DNA of 64,000 nt. It comes from Chloroflexota bacterium (lineage in GTDB: Bacteria > Chloroflexota > Anaerolineae > UBA4142 > SHND01). Position numbers and translations under genes: made by a program. The stretch is taken from NCBI GenBank assembly GCA_004295045.1, contig SHND01000055.1:90814-154813 (forward strand), given 5' to 3'. The notes below the pieces were generated by a model. The model saw only the letters and a list, made by a program, of their open reading frames with translations, had not been told where the DNA came from and ran no database searches. Positions 33,973 through 43,754 of this stretch are shown here, in pieces (within the stretch, counting starts at the first letter, position 1; every line of letters begins with the position of its first letter).

Positions 33973-35853
33973 TTATTGCTTTGGATACGTCGCGGGAACT
34001 TTACTCAGGTCAATATCATAGTTCCAGACGGGCCCGTACTGTCCCGCCCAACCTGCATCTTGCGAGGACAAATTGTCCACCGGTCCAAGGACGTATGGTT
34101 GAACCATTTGAAGATTCTCGGGATTGTAAAAGAACGCACCCGGGACATCTTGAATCAAAAGGTCTTCTGCGAGTTGATACAACTTGATGGCTTTGTCCAT
34201 GTCCGCCGTCGCATCTGCCTGTTTCAAGACTTGATCAAGGAACAGGTTGCAGTAGCCGTACCGACGCGAGAACGCGCCGCATGACCAATAGGTTGAGAGC
34301 CAATTCTGGGGATGCGGATAATCTTGCACCCAGCGTTGAATTGACATTTGCGGATTCGTACGCACATCTTTGGTGAGCGAAGTGAATTCCGTACCCTCTA
34401 CAGCTTTAGCGCCAATGGTGCAGCCGAAAACTTTGGACAAATTGGATGTAATGTACTCGGCGCGGCGCTGATTGGCTGGCGAATCGGGATAGGTGAGATC
34501 AACTTCTCCCAATTTCTTGCAGTCCACTTTGGGATTGGCGGCGGTGCTGTCACTTGCCGCGTATCCATTGTTCACTAACGTATTCACTGCCGCTGCCGCG
34601 TCGCTGTCCGGCACGCCGGGCTCTTCGGCTTGATTGCCGGGAACGCCCGGTGGAATCCAGCGGGTGTACGGATGTCCGACGCCGTCCAACATATCGTTGA
34701 TGTAGCCGACGCGATCTAACGCCTGCGAAAACGCAATGCGGACGTTTCGATCATCGAATGGCGCACGCGTGTTATTGAATGCGAGAGCAACCGTTTGCGC
34801 GGCAGGATAGCGGAGAAAATCGCTGACCACTTTTGTATTCGAAATCACGGTCGGCACGAGGTCGGCGGTGAGACTGGCATTAATGTCAAGCTTGCCATCT
34901 TCAAACTCTTTGAGCGTCACATCGCTGTCCGGATTGTATGTGAACTCGACGCGGTCCAACGTTGGCGCGCCGCGCCAATAGTTCGGGTTCTTTACGAGAA
35001 CGATTTCGCCAGAGTTGGTTGAAGTGTCACCCACAAGCGCAGTATCGGTTGTCGTACCGGTTGGCGAGATGGTGAGCGTCGGGCTGATTTCCTTGAACAT
35101 GAATGGACCATTGCCATTGTGGTTCTTGGGGTCTTTCCACCAATTCACTTGATCTTTTTCAACCGCTTTCGGATCCACCGGATATGTCACGGGCTGCGCG
35201 GCGATGTAAGTCCAATAGCCGCTGGGGTTGGTGAATGAGACTTGCAATGTAGAATCGTCAATGGCTTTGACACCATACTTGGCAAAGGCGGCGTCAATCG
35301 TCGCTTGCGAAGCATCGGGCGTCAGCGCCGCTAGTTCACGCGCGCCGACCACGTCGAACAAGATCGAGACATACTGCTTGCCTTCGACTTTTGGATCTAC
35401 AGCGCGCCGCAGGGCGTATTCAAAATCTTTGGCGGTGAGCGCCGTGCCATCCGCGCGCTTTAGCCCATCACGGATGTGAAACGTCATCGTCATTCCATCT
35501 TGGCTCAGGTCCCAGCGGTCTGCTGCGCCTTCTTGCACTTGACCTTTTGCATCAATCGTAAGCAGCCCTTCATACGCCAGATTGAGGGCTTCGATTTCAT
35601 TGACGAATGATGAACGCTGCGGGTCTATGATATCGGGATAAATATCTTCGCCGATGCGCAAGACTTTGGTTCCTTCTGCCTGTTGTGCCACGGGAGCGCT
35701 GTGCGGCGCGAGGGCGGCGGGCGGAATGGTCTGCGCGGACGTTACGAAAATTGGCATTGCAAATGCGATCAATGCCAGAGTCAACGCGCAGGCAACCAAA
35801 CCGACAACAACAAGGTTCATTTTGTTCATATTAAGCTGCTGCTTTTCTTGCAC
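33973..35853 (-). CDS. ABC transporter family 5 substrate-binding protein (oligopeptide type)
   Basis: 626 residues from the GTG at 35853, chosen because AAGGAGG ends 6 bases upstream; longer frames are rejected. A basic N-terminus and helix (LVVVGLVACALTLALIAF) form a signal. The mature part is a family 5 (OppA/DppA) binding protein: LRIGEDIYPDIIDPQRS, LNLAYEGLLTID, W.LS.DGMTMTFHIRDGLKRADGTALTAKDFEYAL and SIQRWVQDYPHPQNWLSTYWS. It imports peptides or similar solutes. No permease or ATPase is next to it. Confidence 0.92.
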   Translation of the reverse strand: MQEKQQLNMNKMNLVVVGLVACALTLALIAFAMPIFVTSAQTIPPAALAPHSAPVAQQAEGTKVLRIGEDIYPDIIDPQRSSFVNEIEALNLAYEGLLTIDAKGQVQEGAADRWDLSQDGMTMTFHIRDGLKRADGTALTAKDFEYALRRAVDPKVEGKQYVSILFDVVGARELAALTPDASQATIDAAFAKYGVKAIDDSTLQVSFTNPSGYWTYIAAQPVTYPVDPKAVEKDQVNWWKDPKNHNGNGPFMFKEISPTLTISPTGTTTDTALVGDTSTNSGEIVLVKNPNYWRGAPTLDRVEFTYNPDSDVTLKEFEDGKLDINASLTADLVPTVISNTKVVSDFLRYPAAQTVALAFNNTRAPFDDRNVRIAFSQALDRVGYINDMLDGVGHPYTRWIPPGVPGNQAEEPGVPDSDAAAAVNTLVNNGYAASDSTAANPKVDCKKLGEVDLTYPDSPANQRRAEYITSNLSKVFGCTIGAKAVEGTEFTSLTKDVRTNPQMSIQRWVQDYPHPQNWLSTYWSCGAFSRRYGYCNLFLDQVLKQADATADMDKAIKLYQLAEDLLIQDVPGAFFYNPENLQMVQPYVLGPVDNLSSQDAGWAGQYGPVWNYDIDLSKVPATYPKQ

Positions 35854-36021
35854 GTGATTCCTCCTTGGAGAATCCTGACTTGCCGGAGAATGTTGGATCA
35901 AGGGCAAAGTTTTTGTACTGTAACTAAACGTTTCACGACGGTTCCAAGTTCCGTTCGGAAACCCGCAAAACGGAACTTTATGAGCCGAAATTGTAGCGAC
36001 GATTCGCAAATTAAGAAAATT

Positions 36022-37491
36022 TCAACGAATCATGCTGCGTTCGCCCGTTCCGCCAAAGTTGATGAAAACGGTCTTTAATTCGGTGAAAAAGTTCACTCCT
36101 TCTTCCGCCATTTCGCGCTCGCCGACGCCGGTGTTTTTCGTGCCGCCAAAAGGCAGCTGTGCCTCACCGCCGATGGTCGGCTCGTTGACGTGCACCATGC
36201 CGGTTTCTACCTCTTCAATATAACGCAAAACATTATTGATATCTTGCGTAAAAATCGAAGTGGTCAACCCGTACTCGACCGCGTTTGAGAATTTTATCGC
36301 TTCGTCAATATTTTGCGCGACGCCGATGGAAAGCACCGGTCCAAACACCTCTTCGCGGAAAATTCGCATGTTGGGCGTCACACCTTCAAAGATTGTCGGT
36401 TCGACAAAGTAACCGCCATTCGAACTTTTGGGGACGCCGCCGCCCGTGAGCAATTGTGCGCCTTCACTTTTTGCAATTTCGATATACGAGAGGTCCGTCT
36501 TCCATTGTTTTTCATCAACGGCGGGACCCATGTCGGACGATTCATCAAGACCGGGACCGACGCGCAATTTCGACGCGCGTTCGCGTAATTGTTCCACCAA
36601 TTCGTTTTTGACGACGGGCGATGCAAGCACGCGCGAGGTGGCGGTGCAGCGCTGTCCCGTTGAACCGAACGCGCCGCCGATGATCGCAGTTGCCGCTTTA
36701 TTCAAATCCGCGTCGGGCATCACGACCACCGCGTTCTTGCCGCCCATTTCGCACGTCACTTTTTTATTTAACTTGGCGGCTTGTTGATACAACGCGTTGC
36801 CCACTTCGTTCGAGCCGGTGAATGAAATCGCGCGCGTTTCGGGCGCATTGACGATGGCATTGCCGACAGTGGAACCGGGTCCGACGAGCATATTCAAAAC
36901 ACCCGGCGGCAAACCCGCTTCCTCGAAGATTTCCACAAGCAGCGATGCGGTTGCCGGGGTATTTTCCGCCGGCTTGAAAACAACCGTATTCCCTGCCACC
37001 ACTGCCGGCGCGATTTTCCAAACCGGCAGCGCCCACGGAAAATTCCACGGCGTGATCAAACCCACAACGCCGATGGGACGACGGATCGTGTACGTAAATG
37101 TATCGCGCACTTCACTCGGCATCGTTTTGCCGTGTACGCGATACCCTTCGCCCGCGAAAAATTCCAAAAGCGAAATCCCCTTCAAGACTTCGCCGCGTGC
37201 TTCTTTCAACACCTTGCCCTCTTCGCGCGTCATCGTGCGCGCAATCTCTTCGAGACGCTGTCGCGCCAGATTCACCGCGCGCCACAGAACGCGTCCGCGT
37301 TCGGGTCCCGGCGTATTTCGCCACATCGGAAACGCAGCTTGAGCTGCGTCAATCGCTGTTTGCGCGTCTTGCGCCGTCGCGGCGGGAAATTCCGCGAGCA
37401 CGTCTTTTGGATCAGCGGGATTGATATTTTTAACGAGGCGGTCTGAATTGGGATGAAACCATTTTCCGTTGATATACGATCCGGTGGGCAT
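36022..37491 (-). CDS. Aldehyde dehydrogenase, 2-oxoglutarate-semialdehyde type
   Basis: 489 residues from the ATG at 37491. Catalytic Cys in STGQRCTATSRVL and Glu in CEMGGKNA; FTGSNEVG is the nucleotide loop. The GQRCTATSR form is typical of 2,5-dioxopentanoate (alpha-ketoglutarate semialdehyde) dehydrogenases of sugar-acid and hydroxyproline degradation. This would fit with the HOGA-like aldolase at 17283 chemically, but the genes are 19 kb apart. A TATAAT at minus-strand 37560-37555 precedes it. The divergent MFS promoter lies just beyond. Confidence 0.9.
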   Translation of the reverse strand: MPTGSYINGKWFHPNSDRLVKNINPADPKDVLAEFPAATAQDAQTAIDAAQAAFPMWRNTPGPERGRVLWRAVNLARQRLEEIARTMTREEGKVLKEARGEVLKGISLLEFFAGEGYRVHGKTMPSEVRDTFTYTIRRPIGVVGLITPWNFPWALPVWKIAPAVVAGNTVVFKPAENTPATASLLVEIFEEAGLPPGVLNMLVGPGSTVGNAIVNAPETRAISFTGSNEVGNALYQQAAKLNKKVTCEMGGKNAVVVMPDADLNKAATAIIGGAFGSTGQRCTATSRVLASPVVKNELVEQLRERASKLRVGPGLDESSDMGPAVDEKQWKTDLSYIEIAKSEGAQLLTGGGVPKSSNGGYFVEPTIFEGVTPNMRIFREEVFGPVLSIGVAQNIDEAIKFSNAVEYGLTTSIFTQDINNVLRYIEEVETGMVHVNEPTIGGEAQLPFGGTKNTGVGEREMAEEGVNFFTELKTVFINFGGTGERSMIR

Positions 37492-37606
37492 CTTGACTCC
37501 GTTGGATAAAAAGGAGATGAGAATAAAGAAAAAAGTGCGTGATTTTCGAATGCCATTATAGCATAACCGTTTGGTGACGTTACAAGTAACTATGGCACAA
37601 AATACT

Positions 37607-37634
37607 TTGACCACTCTAAATAATTCGTTATAAT
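37607..37634 (+). promoter_or_regulatory. Promoter of the MFS transporter leader
   Basis: TTGACC, 16-base spacer, TATAAT, then six bases to the ATG of a 14-codon frame. Close to consensus. Confidence 0.8.
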
Positions 37635-37640
37635 TTCGCC

Positions 37641-37685
37641 ATGCAGACGACAGTCCAACCCAAAATTTTTCACCCTCCCCGTTGA
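37641..37685 (+). CDS. Possible leader peptide upstream of the MFS gene
   Basis: A 14-codon frame, MQTTVQPKIFHPPR, begins six bases after a strong -10 box and would be translated from a leaderless transcript. It ends 38 bases before the first arm of a hairpin that covers the ribosome binding site of the next gene. Stalling on the Pro-Pro or in response to a drug could open the hairpin, as in erm or cat leaders. Short frames occur by chance, so this is a hypothesis. Confidence 0.35.
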   Translation: MQTTVQPKIFHPPR

Positions 37686-37722
37686 TCTAGCCCTCTCGCG
37701 CAATCAAATCATGCGCGCGCCC

Positions 37723-37788
37723 CTCCTGTCTTGGCGTTCGTCATTGGCAATCGCTTGCGATTGCATCGTTCGTCATCCCGGACAGGAG
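37723..37788 (+). promoter_or_regulatory. Hairpin that would mask the MFS ribosome binding site
   Basis: CTCCTGTC (37723-37730) is complementary to GACAGGAG (37781-37788), which contains the GGAG of the MFS gene. Inside are a smaller hairpin GCAATCGC/GCGATTGC (37747-37764) and a direct repeat CGTTCGTCAT. The pairing would hide the Shine-Dalgarno, so translation may be switched by an upstream leader, a ligand or temperature. Confidence 0.6.
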
Positions 37789-37795
37789 TTTTCTC

Positions 37796-38962
37796 ATGCT
37801 TGCAAAACTGAATATCAAACCGATTGCGTTCACGGTTTTTGTGCTGTACGCGATTGAACTGCTCGACGAACTCATCTACGGTTTATACGGCGCGACCTTG
37901 CCGTTGTTGAAAAACGACCTCGCGCTGAGTTATCTCCAAGTCGGTTTGCTTTCAACCGTTCCCGGACTCGTCAGCATCGCGCTCGAACCGTTCATTGGCA
38001 TTTTGGGCGACACGCGTTTTCGCCGCGCGCTCGTGCGCGGTGGAATTCTCGCGACAACCTTTGCGCTCGCGCTGGTCGCGTTCGGACAAACGTACGCCAT
38101 CATTCTCATCGCCTTTTGTATTTTGTACGTCGCGTCGGGCGCGTATGTGAATCTCGCGCAAGCGACGCTGATGGACAGGAATCCCACGCGCACCGAGCAA
38201 ACGATGGCGCGGTGGACGCTCGCAGGCGAAATCGGCGTGATGATTGCGCCAATTCTGGTGACGATTGCGTTCGGGCTTGGGTACGGCTGGCGCGAAATGT
38301 ATCTCGCGTTCGCGGGCGCGGCGGGCGTGTACGTCGCGCTCGTGTGGCGCATCGCGTTCAATTCCCACAATGGCGCGGAGGAGGAAGAAATCGCGCCGCG
38401 CCAACTCTTGCACGATTTCTTTAACGCGTTTCGCGTCAGCGGATTAATTCGTTTCGTCCTGCTCACCGAACTCGCGGATTTGATGCTGGACAAGCTGTAC
38501 GACGTGACAGGTTTGTACTTTTACGATGTCGTCGGTGTGGATTTCGCGCAGGCGGCGTTCGCGTCCGCGATTTTTTCAATTGTCGGATTGGCGGGCAGCA
38601 TTCTGCTGATTCCATTGCTCGAACGCGTGAATGGTCTGCGCATCCTACGCCTTTCGTCCTTCTTGGTCATTGCGTTGTATATCGCGTTTCTCCTCGTGCC
38701 GTTCGTCTGGGCGAAATATGTTCTTATCGCGGCGGTCAGTTTCAGCACGGCGGGCTGGTTCCCGATTTTGCGCGGACGCACCTTTTCCGCGCTGCCCGGA
38801 CAATCGGGTATGGTGGTGGCGATTTCGGCTGTGGCGAATCTCTCCATCCTCATTACGCCGACGGTTTTGGGAGTGATTGCCGATGCGTTCGGTTTGCAAA
38901 CGGCGATGTGGTTGCTGCTCATCGGACCCGTTGCGCTTTTGATTGGTTTGCCGCGACGTTAG
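37796..38962 (+). CDS. Major facilitator superfamily transporter
   Basis: 388 residues, about twelve membrane helices, with the loop 2-3 motif GILGDTRFRRALVRGG (family G-x-x-x-D-R-x-x-R). Closest in style to drug or sugar efflux MFS permeases such as the FSR/MdtG group; substrate unknown. Preceded by GGAG eight bases upstream, which a long hairpin could hide. Single gene, not in an operon; followed by a repeat-filled gap before the HerA-like gene. Confidence 0.88.
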   Translation: MLAKLNIKPIAFTVFVLYAIELLDELIYGLYGATLPLLKNDLALSYLQVGLLSTVPGLVSIALEPFIGILGDTRFRRALVRGGILATTFALALVAFGQTYAIILIAFCILYVASGAYVNLAQATLMDRNPTRTEQTMARWTLAGEIGVMIAPILVTIAFGLGYGWREMYLAFAGAAGVYVALVWRIAFNSHNGAEEEEIAPRQLLHDFFNAFRVSGLIRFVLLTELADLMLDKLYDVTGLYFYDVVGVDFAQAAFASAIFSIVGLAGSILLIPLLERVNGLRILRLSSFLVIALYIAFLLVPFVWAKYVLIAAVSFSTAGWFPILRGRTFSALPGQSGMVVAISAVANLSILITPTVLGVIADAFGLQTAMWLLLIGPVALLIGLPRR

Positions 38963-38981
38963 CGAGATCTGGCGCAATTTT

Positions 38982-39064
38982 GGACACAGATACCGCAGAT
39001 GCCACAGATTTTTGCAACGTAGTGCGTTGTCTTTCTTTTTCTGTAATCTGTGCAATCTGTGTCC
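38982..39064. repeat. Inverted word-repeat element
   Basis: The left arm GGACACAGATACCGCAGATG..ACAGA (38982-39010) faces a right arm TCTGTAATCTGTGCAATCTG..TCC (39040-39064). Each arm is itself built of repeated ACAGAT/ATCTGT words. An inner hairpin CAACG/CGTTG lies at 39015-39029. The gap 38963-39327 has no gene; after 39064 nothing more is recognised. Confidence 0.8.
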
Positions 39065-39327
39065 GAAAAGTCTACAATGTGATGGACTGTGACAGTTTCT
39101 TTCGCATTGTTTAGCGCGATGCATTTCTGACAAAATCACGCGCACACAAAACCAAAGCATTGGCGAACAAGTCTGTCAGGTCATGTACGAAATCTTTTGA
39201 CAGTCGTTTCGCCTTAATCTATAATCGCGCCACTTCTTCTTACGGCGCTGTGCAGGCGAAAAGGAACTCGACTGCAATCAAATTCCTCAATGATGCCCGA
39301 ATAATCCATTGGAGCAATGGCGTTTCC

Positions 39328-40932
39328 ATGACCGAACCACTTTACATTGCAAAAAGCGAACATGAAATTTTTCTTTATCCGCGCATGGCGAATCGGCACG
39401 GGCTTGTGGCGGGCGCGACCGGCACCGGCAAAACGGTGACGCTGCAAACGATGGCAGAAAACTTTTCGCGCATCGGCGTCCCCGTTTTCGTCGCTGACAT
39501 CAAAGGCGATGTTTCGGGCATCAGCCAACCGGCGGGCGACAATCCCAAAGTTAAAGCGCGCATTGAGCAATTGGGCTTGACCGATTCTTGGACGGCGAGC
39601 GGCAATCCCGTCGCATTTTGGGATGTGTACGGCGAACAGGGTCATCCCGTCCGCACAACCGTTTCGGACATGGGACCGCTTTTGCTGGCGCGCCTTTTGA
39701 ATTTGAACGAGACGCAAAGCGGCGTCTTGAGCATCGTTTTCAAAGTCGCCGACGACAAGGGCTTGCTGCTGCTCGACCTGAAGGATTTGCGCGCGCTCGC
39801 AAAACATGTGGGCGACAACGCGGCGGAATACAAAACGGAATACGGGAACGTTTCGCCAGCAAGCATTGGCGCAATTCAACGCGGTTTGCTCACGCTCGAA
39901 GAACAGGGCGCGGAAAAATTTTTTGGCGAACCCCCGTTGAACTTGGATGATTTGATTCAGACCGATTCGAACGGCAAAGGAATCATCAACGTCCTCGCGT
40001 CTGACAAATTGATTCAAAATCCTAAAGTCTATGCGACGATGCTGTTGTGGCTGCTCGCGGAGCTGTTTGAAAATTTGTCCGAAGTGGGTGATCTCGAAAA
40101 GCCGAAACTCGTTTTCTTTTTCGACGAAGCGCATCTCTTGTTCGAGGATGCGCCCGACGCGCTGCAAGATAAAATCGAGCAGGTGGTGCGCTTGATTCGC
40201 TCGAAAGGCATCGGCGTTTATTTCGTCACGCAAAATCCAATGGACGTCCCCGACAAAGTGTTGGGGCAGCTCGGCAATCGCGTACAGCATGCGCTTCGCG
40301 CGTTCACGCCGCGCGATCAAAAAGCGGTCAAGGTGGCGGCGCAAACTTTTCGCGCGAATCCGAACCTCGATTTGGAAACTATCATCACCGAACTCGGCGT
40401 CGGCGAAGCGCTCGTTTCGTTTTTGGATGAAAAAGGAACGCCGGGTATTACCGAACGCGCTTTTATTCTTCCGCCGCGTTCACAGATTGGCGCGATCACG
40501 CCCGAACAGCGCGCGGAAATTATCAAAGCATCTTTGATTGCGGGCGTCTACGAAGCGGACGTGGACCGCGAGTCGGCGTACGAAATGCTGAAAGCGCAGG
40601 CGGACGGCGCGGCACAGGCGGCGGAACAGGCGCGGTTGGAAAAAGAAGCGGAGGCGGCGGCGAAAAAAGCAGAGGCGGATCAAAAGAAAGCGGAAGCCGA
40701 AGCGAAAAAGACAGAGGCAGCGCGCGCCAAAGAAGAAGCCAGAATTGCGCGTGAAGCGGAAAGGGCAGCGAAAGCCCAAGCCAAAGAGCAAGCGCGTTTG
40801 CAAAAAGAGGCGCAACGCGCCGCGAAAAATAATCCGTTCAATCAAATTCTCGGCGACGTCGGAAGCCAAGTCGGCAAGGAAATTACGCGCGGCTTGTTTG
40901 GAAATTTATTTGGCACATCGCGGCGGCGTTAA
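39328..40932 (+). CDS. HerA-like helicase / DUF853 family ATPase
   Basis: 534 residues from the ATG at 39328. Walker A is GATGTGKT near residue 35, Walker [12 protein letters not shown] near 265, and the region [27 protein letters not shown] is typical of the YjgR/HerA-like (DUF853) group. These are DNA-translocating AAA-type ATPases of unclear duty, possibly DNA repair or processing. The C-terminal 100 residues are an Ala/Glu/Lys-rich coiled coil. The stop is one base before the start of the ABC permease gene, but the two functions are not obviously related. Confidence 0.9.
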   Translation: MTEPLYIAKSEHEIFLYPRMANRHGLVAGATGTGKTVTLQTMAENFSRIGVPVFVADIKGDVSGISQPAGDNPKVKARIEQLGLTDSWTASGNPVAFWDVYGEQGHPVRTTVSDMGPLLLARLLNLNETQSGVLSIVFKVADDKGLLLLDLKDLRALAKHVGDNAAEYKTEYGNVSPASIGAIQRGLLTLEEQGAEKFFGEPPLNLDDLIQTDSNGKGIINVLASDKLIQNPKVYATMLLWLLAELFENLSEVGDLEKPKLVFFFDEAHLLFEDAPDALQDKIEQVVRLIRSKGIGVYFVTQNPMDVPDKVLGQLGNRVQHALRAFTPRDQKAVKVAAQTFRANPNLDLETIITELGVGEALVSFLDEKGTPGITERAFILPPRSQIGAITPEQRAEIIKASLIAGVYEADVDRESAYEMLKAQADGAAQAAEQARLEKEAEAAAKKAEADQKKAEAEAKKTEAARAKEEARIAREAERAAKAQAKEQARLQKEAQRAAKNNPFNQILGDVGSQVGKEITRGLFGNLFGTSRRR

Positions 40933-40933
40933 A

Positions 40934-41902
40934 ATGACTGAATCCACCCTCCCCGGCGCGTTGGTGAAAAACACGGAAGACGATGTGATGGACACGCTCG
41001 GCGCGGATGTGAGCGTTCCACCGCCGGACCGTTCGCGCTCGCTGGGCATGATGCTCTTGCGTTTCGCGTTGGTTTTCGTTTTCGTTATCGTGTTGTGGGA
41101 GGGATTAAAATTTATCGGCGGAACGCCGTGGCGTTTTTCCACCAATGATGGCGCGCTCTTTAATTTCACCTGGTTTCCGCCGTTCCCGATGAAATTCGCC
41201 AGCGATTTGAACATGCCGCACCTGTGGGATATTTTCGGCGCGTTTATTCAGCCCGCCCAGCGCAATGGTCCGCCGCTGATTCAAGTCCTCGCGCAGGCGG
41301 CAGTTGTGACGATGCAAGCGGCGCTCGCGGGCTTTGTGATTGGCACACTGCTCGGATTGCTGCTTGGCACGATCTTTGCTCATTCCCCTTTGCTCGAACG
41401 CGCGCTCGTCCCCTACGTCGTCGCGTCGCAAACGATTCCGATTCTGGCGATTGCGCCGATGGTGGTCGTGTGGCTGAAAGCGGGCTGGTGGTCGGTGGCG
41501 CTGCTCGCCGCGTACTTGTGTTTCTTTCCCGTTACCATCAACACACTGCGCGGACTGCGTTCGCCCGACCCGCGCGCGATCGAATTGATGAAATCGTATG
41601 CCGCGTCGCGTTGGACGACGTTGTGGAAAGTGCGCTATCCGTCCGCGCTGCCGTACATTTTTACCGCGTTGAAAATTGCGGCGACGACGGCGATTGTGGG
41701 CGCGATTATTGGCGAACTGCCTTCGGGCTTGGGCGAGGGCTTGGGCCGCGTGATTTTGAATTTCAATTCCGAATACGCCATTCGCCCGCACAAACTTTGG
41801 GCGACGATTCTTTTTACCGCGCTCGTCGGCATTCTCTTTTTCGTCACCGTCATTTTGGTCGAACGCGTGATGACGCGGAATATGCGAAAGCTGGAAAGCT
41901 AA
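40934..41902 (+). CDS. ABC transporter permease, SsuC/TauC-like
   Basis: 322 residues, with an N-terminal cytoplasmic extension of about 35, one helix, an outside loop, then the BPD_transp_1 core (about five helices). The EAA loop is MKSYAASRWTTLWKVRYPSALPY. The importer includes an ATPase (41974), a second permease (42755) and a binding protein (43755). A large outside insertion (TPWRFSTNDGALFNF onward) after the first helix is unusual for the family. One base from the HerA-like stop. Confidence 0.9.
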   Translation: MTESTLPGALVKNTEDDVMDTLGADVSVPPPDRSRSLGMMLLRFALVFVFVIVLWEGLKFIGGTPWRFSTNDGALFNFTWFPPFPMKFASDLNMPHLWDIFGAFIQPAQRNGPPLIQVLAQAAVVTMQAALAGFVIGTLLGLLLGTIFAHSPLLERALVPYVVASQTIPILAIAPMVVVWLKAGWWSVALLAAYLCFFPVTINTLRGLRSPDPRAIELMKSYAASRWTTLWKVRYPSALPYIFTALKIAATTAIVGAIIGELPSGLGEGLGRVILNFNSEYAIRPHKLWATILFTALVGILFFVTVILVERVMTRNMRKLES

Positions 41903-41968
41903 AAGGAAAAAGTTAAAAGCTAAAAATTGGCGCTAAACCCTTGCCTTTTAGCTTTTAACTTTTAGCTT
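41896..41968. repeat. Inverted word-repeat at the end of the permease gene
   Basis: Left arm of AGCTAAAAG/AAAAGCTAAAA words (41896-41926) and right arm CTTTTAGCTTTTAACTTT (41945-41968). It begins within the stop region of the permease and fills the gap before the ATPase. It could form a hairpin affecting mRNA stability. Confidence 0.8.
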
Positions 41969-41973
41969 GTTTC

Positions 41974-42753
41974 ATGTCCGTAGTCTCCATCTCCTCTGTC
42001 AACAAAATATTCGGCAAGCCGGGCGAGAATCAAACGATTGCGCTCAAGGATATTGACTTGCAAATCGAGCAAGGCGAATTCATTTCACTGATTGGTCCTT
42101 CGGGCTGCGGAAAATCTACGCTCTTGCGCATCATTGGCGATTTGATTTCGCCGACGAACGGCACGGTGTTGGTGAATGGCAAGCCCGCGCCGCAAGCGCG
42201 CGAAAATCGCGAGTACGGCATTGTGTTCCAAGCGCCCGTGTTATTCGATTGGCGTTCGGTGGAAAAAAATGTGCAGCTGCCTTTGGAAATCATGGGCAAG
42301 TCGCCGCACGAACGCACCGCACGTGCGAACGAGATGCTGGAACTCGTGGAACTGAATGGTTTTCAAAAACATTATCCGTACCAACTTTCGGGCGGGATGC
42401 AGCAGCGCGTTTCGATTGCGCGCGCCTTATCGTTCAATCCACCGCTGCTGTTGATGGACGAGCCGTTCGGCGCGTTGGATGAAATTACGCGCGAACGTTT
42501 GAACGCGGAATTGTTGGATATTTGGAGCCGCACGAAAACGACGATTGTGTTCGTGACGCATTCGATTCCCGAAGCGGTGTTCCTCTCGACGCGCGTAGTG
42601 GTCATGAGCGCGCGCCCCGGACGGATCACGCAAATCATTCCGATTGATTTGCCGCAGCCGCGCAGCGGGGAAACGCGCGAGTCGCCGCGCTATTATGAAT
42701 TGATTACGCAGGTGCGGGAAGGGTTGCGCGGTGGTGAGGGAATGAAGGAGTAA
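41974..42753 (+). CDS. ABC transporter ATPase, SsuB/TauB-like
   Basis: 259 residues. Walker A GPSGCGKST, Q-loop FQAPVL, signature LSGGMQQR, Walker B LLLMDEPFGALDE and HS switch. Typical of the nitrate/sulfonate/taurine/pyrimidine-precursor group of importers. Its stop is one base from the next permease start. It powers the importer whose permeases flank it. Confidence 0.94.
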   Translation: MSVVSISSVNKIFGKPGENQTIALKDIDLQIEQGEFISLIGPSGCGKSTLLRIIGDLISPTNGTVLVNGKPAPQARENREYGIVFQAPVLFDWRSVEKNVQLPLEIMGKSPHERTARANEMLELVELNGFQKHYPYQLSGGMQQRVSIARALSFNPPLLLMDEPFGALDEITRERLNAELLDIWSRTKTTIVFVTHSIPEAVFLSTRVVVMSARPGRITQIIPIDLPQPRSGETRESPRYYELITQVREGLRGGEGMKE

Positions 42754-42754
42754 G

Positions 42755-43600
42755 ATGAGCTCCTCTGCTGAAAAAGTTTATTCGAATCGCCCCGCGCCAA
42801 AAAAGGACGAAACGCGTGTTTCGCTGTTTGACCGCCTGCGCTACTATTTACCCACCATCATCATTTTCTTTGCGGTGCTGCTGCTGTGGGAAGTATTGGT
42901 GCGCGCATTACAAATCAAACAATTCATAATGCCCGCGCCGAGTTCGATCTTTGAGGCGTTTCGCGCAAGTCTCGCGCAGATGATCGCGCTGGGCGTTTAT
43001 ACCGGCACCGAAGCGCTCGGCGGATTTATTTTGGGCTGCGGCTTGGGGATCGCGGTGGCGTTGGCGACCGCGCGCTGGACGGCAGCGCGCGAGACGTTGC
43101 TTCCGTTGGCGATTGCGGCGAATTCGGTTCCCATCATCGCGTTCGCGCCGATCATGAACAATTGGTTTGGCATCACGAATCAAACTTCTAAAATGGCAAT
43201 CGTCGCGGTGATCACATTTTTCCCGATGATGATCAACATGACGCGCGGCTTGACGCTGGTGGACCCATCCGCGTTGGAATTGATGCGTTCGTACGCGGTG
43301 AACGAGTGGACGGTGCTGCGCGAGGTACGCATTCCCAATTCACTGCCGTACATGTTCAACGCGTTCAAGATTTGCTCCACGCTCGCGTTGATTGGCGCGG
43401 TGGTGGGCGAATTTTTTGGCGGCACGCGCGACGCGTTGGGCGTTTATATTACGCAAGAAGCCGCGCTGTTTCGTTTTGAAAATTCGTGGGCGGCGATTGT
43501 GATTGCGTGTTTATTGGGTATCGGATTTTATGTGTTGATTGTGGCAATTGAACGTTTGGTGATTCCTTGGCATGCGTCCGTGCGCAAGACGGAAGAATGA
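42755..43600 (+). CDS. ABC transporter permease, second of the importer
   Basis: 281 residues, six helices with a short N-terminal tail; EAA loop MRSYAVNEWTVLREVRIPNSLPY. Two different permeases around one ATPase indicate a heterodimeric channel. A binding-protein gene follows after a 154-base repeat region. Confidence 0.93.
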   Translation: MSSSAEKVYSNRPAPKKDETRVSLFDRLRYYLPTIIIFFAVLLLWEVLVRALQIKQFIMPAPSSIFEAFRASLAQMIALGVYTGTEALGGFILGCGLGIAVALATARWTAARETLLPLAIAANSVPIIAFAPIMNNWFGITNQTSKMAIVAVITFFPMMINMTRGLTLVDPSALELMRSYAVNEWTVLREVRIPNSLPYMFNAFKICSTLALIGAVVGEFFGGTRDALGVYITQEAALFRFENSWAAIVIACLLGIGFYVLIVAIERLVIPWHASVRKTEE

Positions 43601-43617
43601 GCGTGTTTGTGACTTAT

Positions 43618-43735
43618 GATTTCGGATTTGTGATTTCGGATTTGTGGTCGTACATTCGACACAAGATATTGCAAAGGAGGTGGCATTGACTCTATAAAGA
43701 CAAAATCGAAAATCAGAAATCGAAAATCAAAAATG
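43618..43735. repeat. Inverted word-repeat before the binding-protein gene
   Basis: Left words GATTTCGGATTTGTG (43618-43643) and right words GAAAATCAGAAATCGAAAA (43702-43735) are imperfect complements. An A-rich region and a GGACGGAGGAG ribosome binding site follow. The hairpin may set the ratio of binding protein to permease. Confidence 0.65.
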
Positions 43736-43754
43736 TAAAGGACGGAGGAGAAGA

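Noticed and set aside
41896..41968. Rho-independent terminator after the first permease
   Set aside because: The long hairpin has no T run and the ATPase of the same importer follows at once; it is more likely a word-repeat element.
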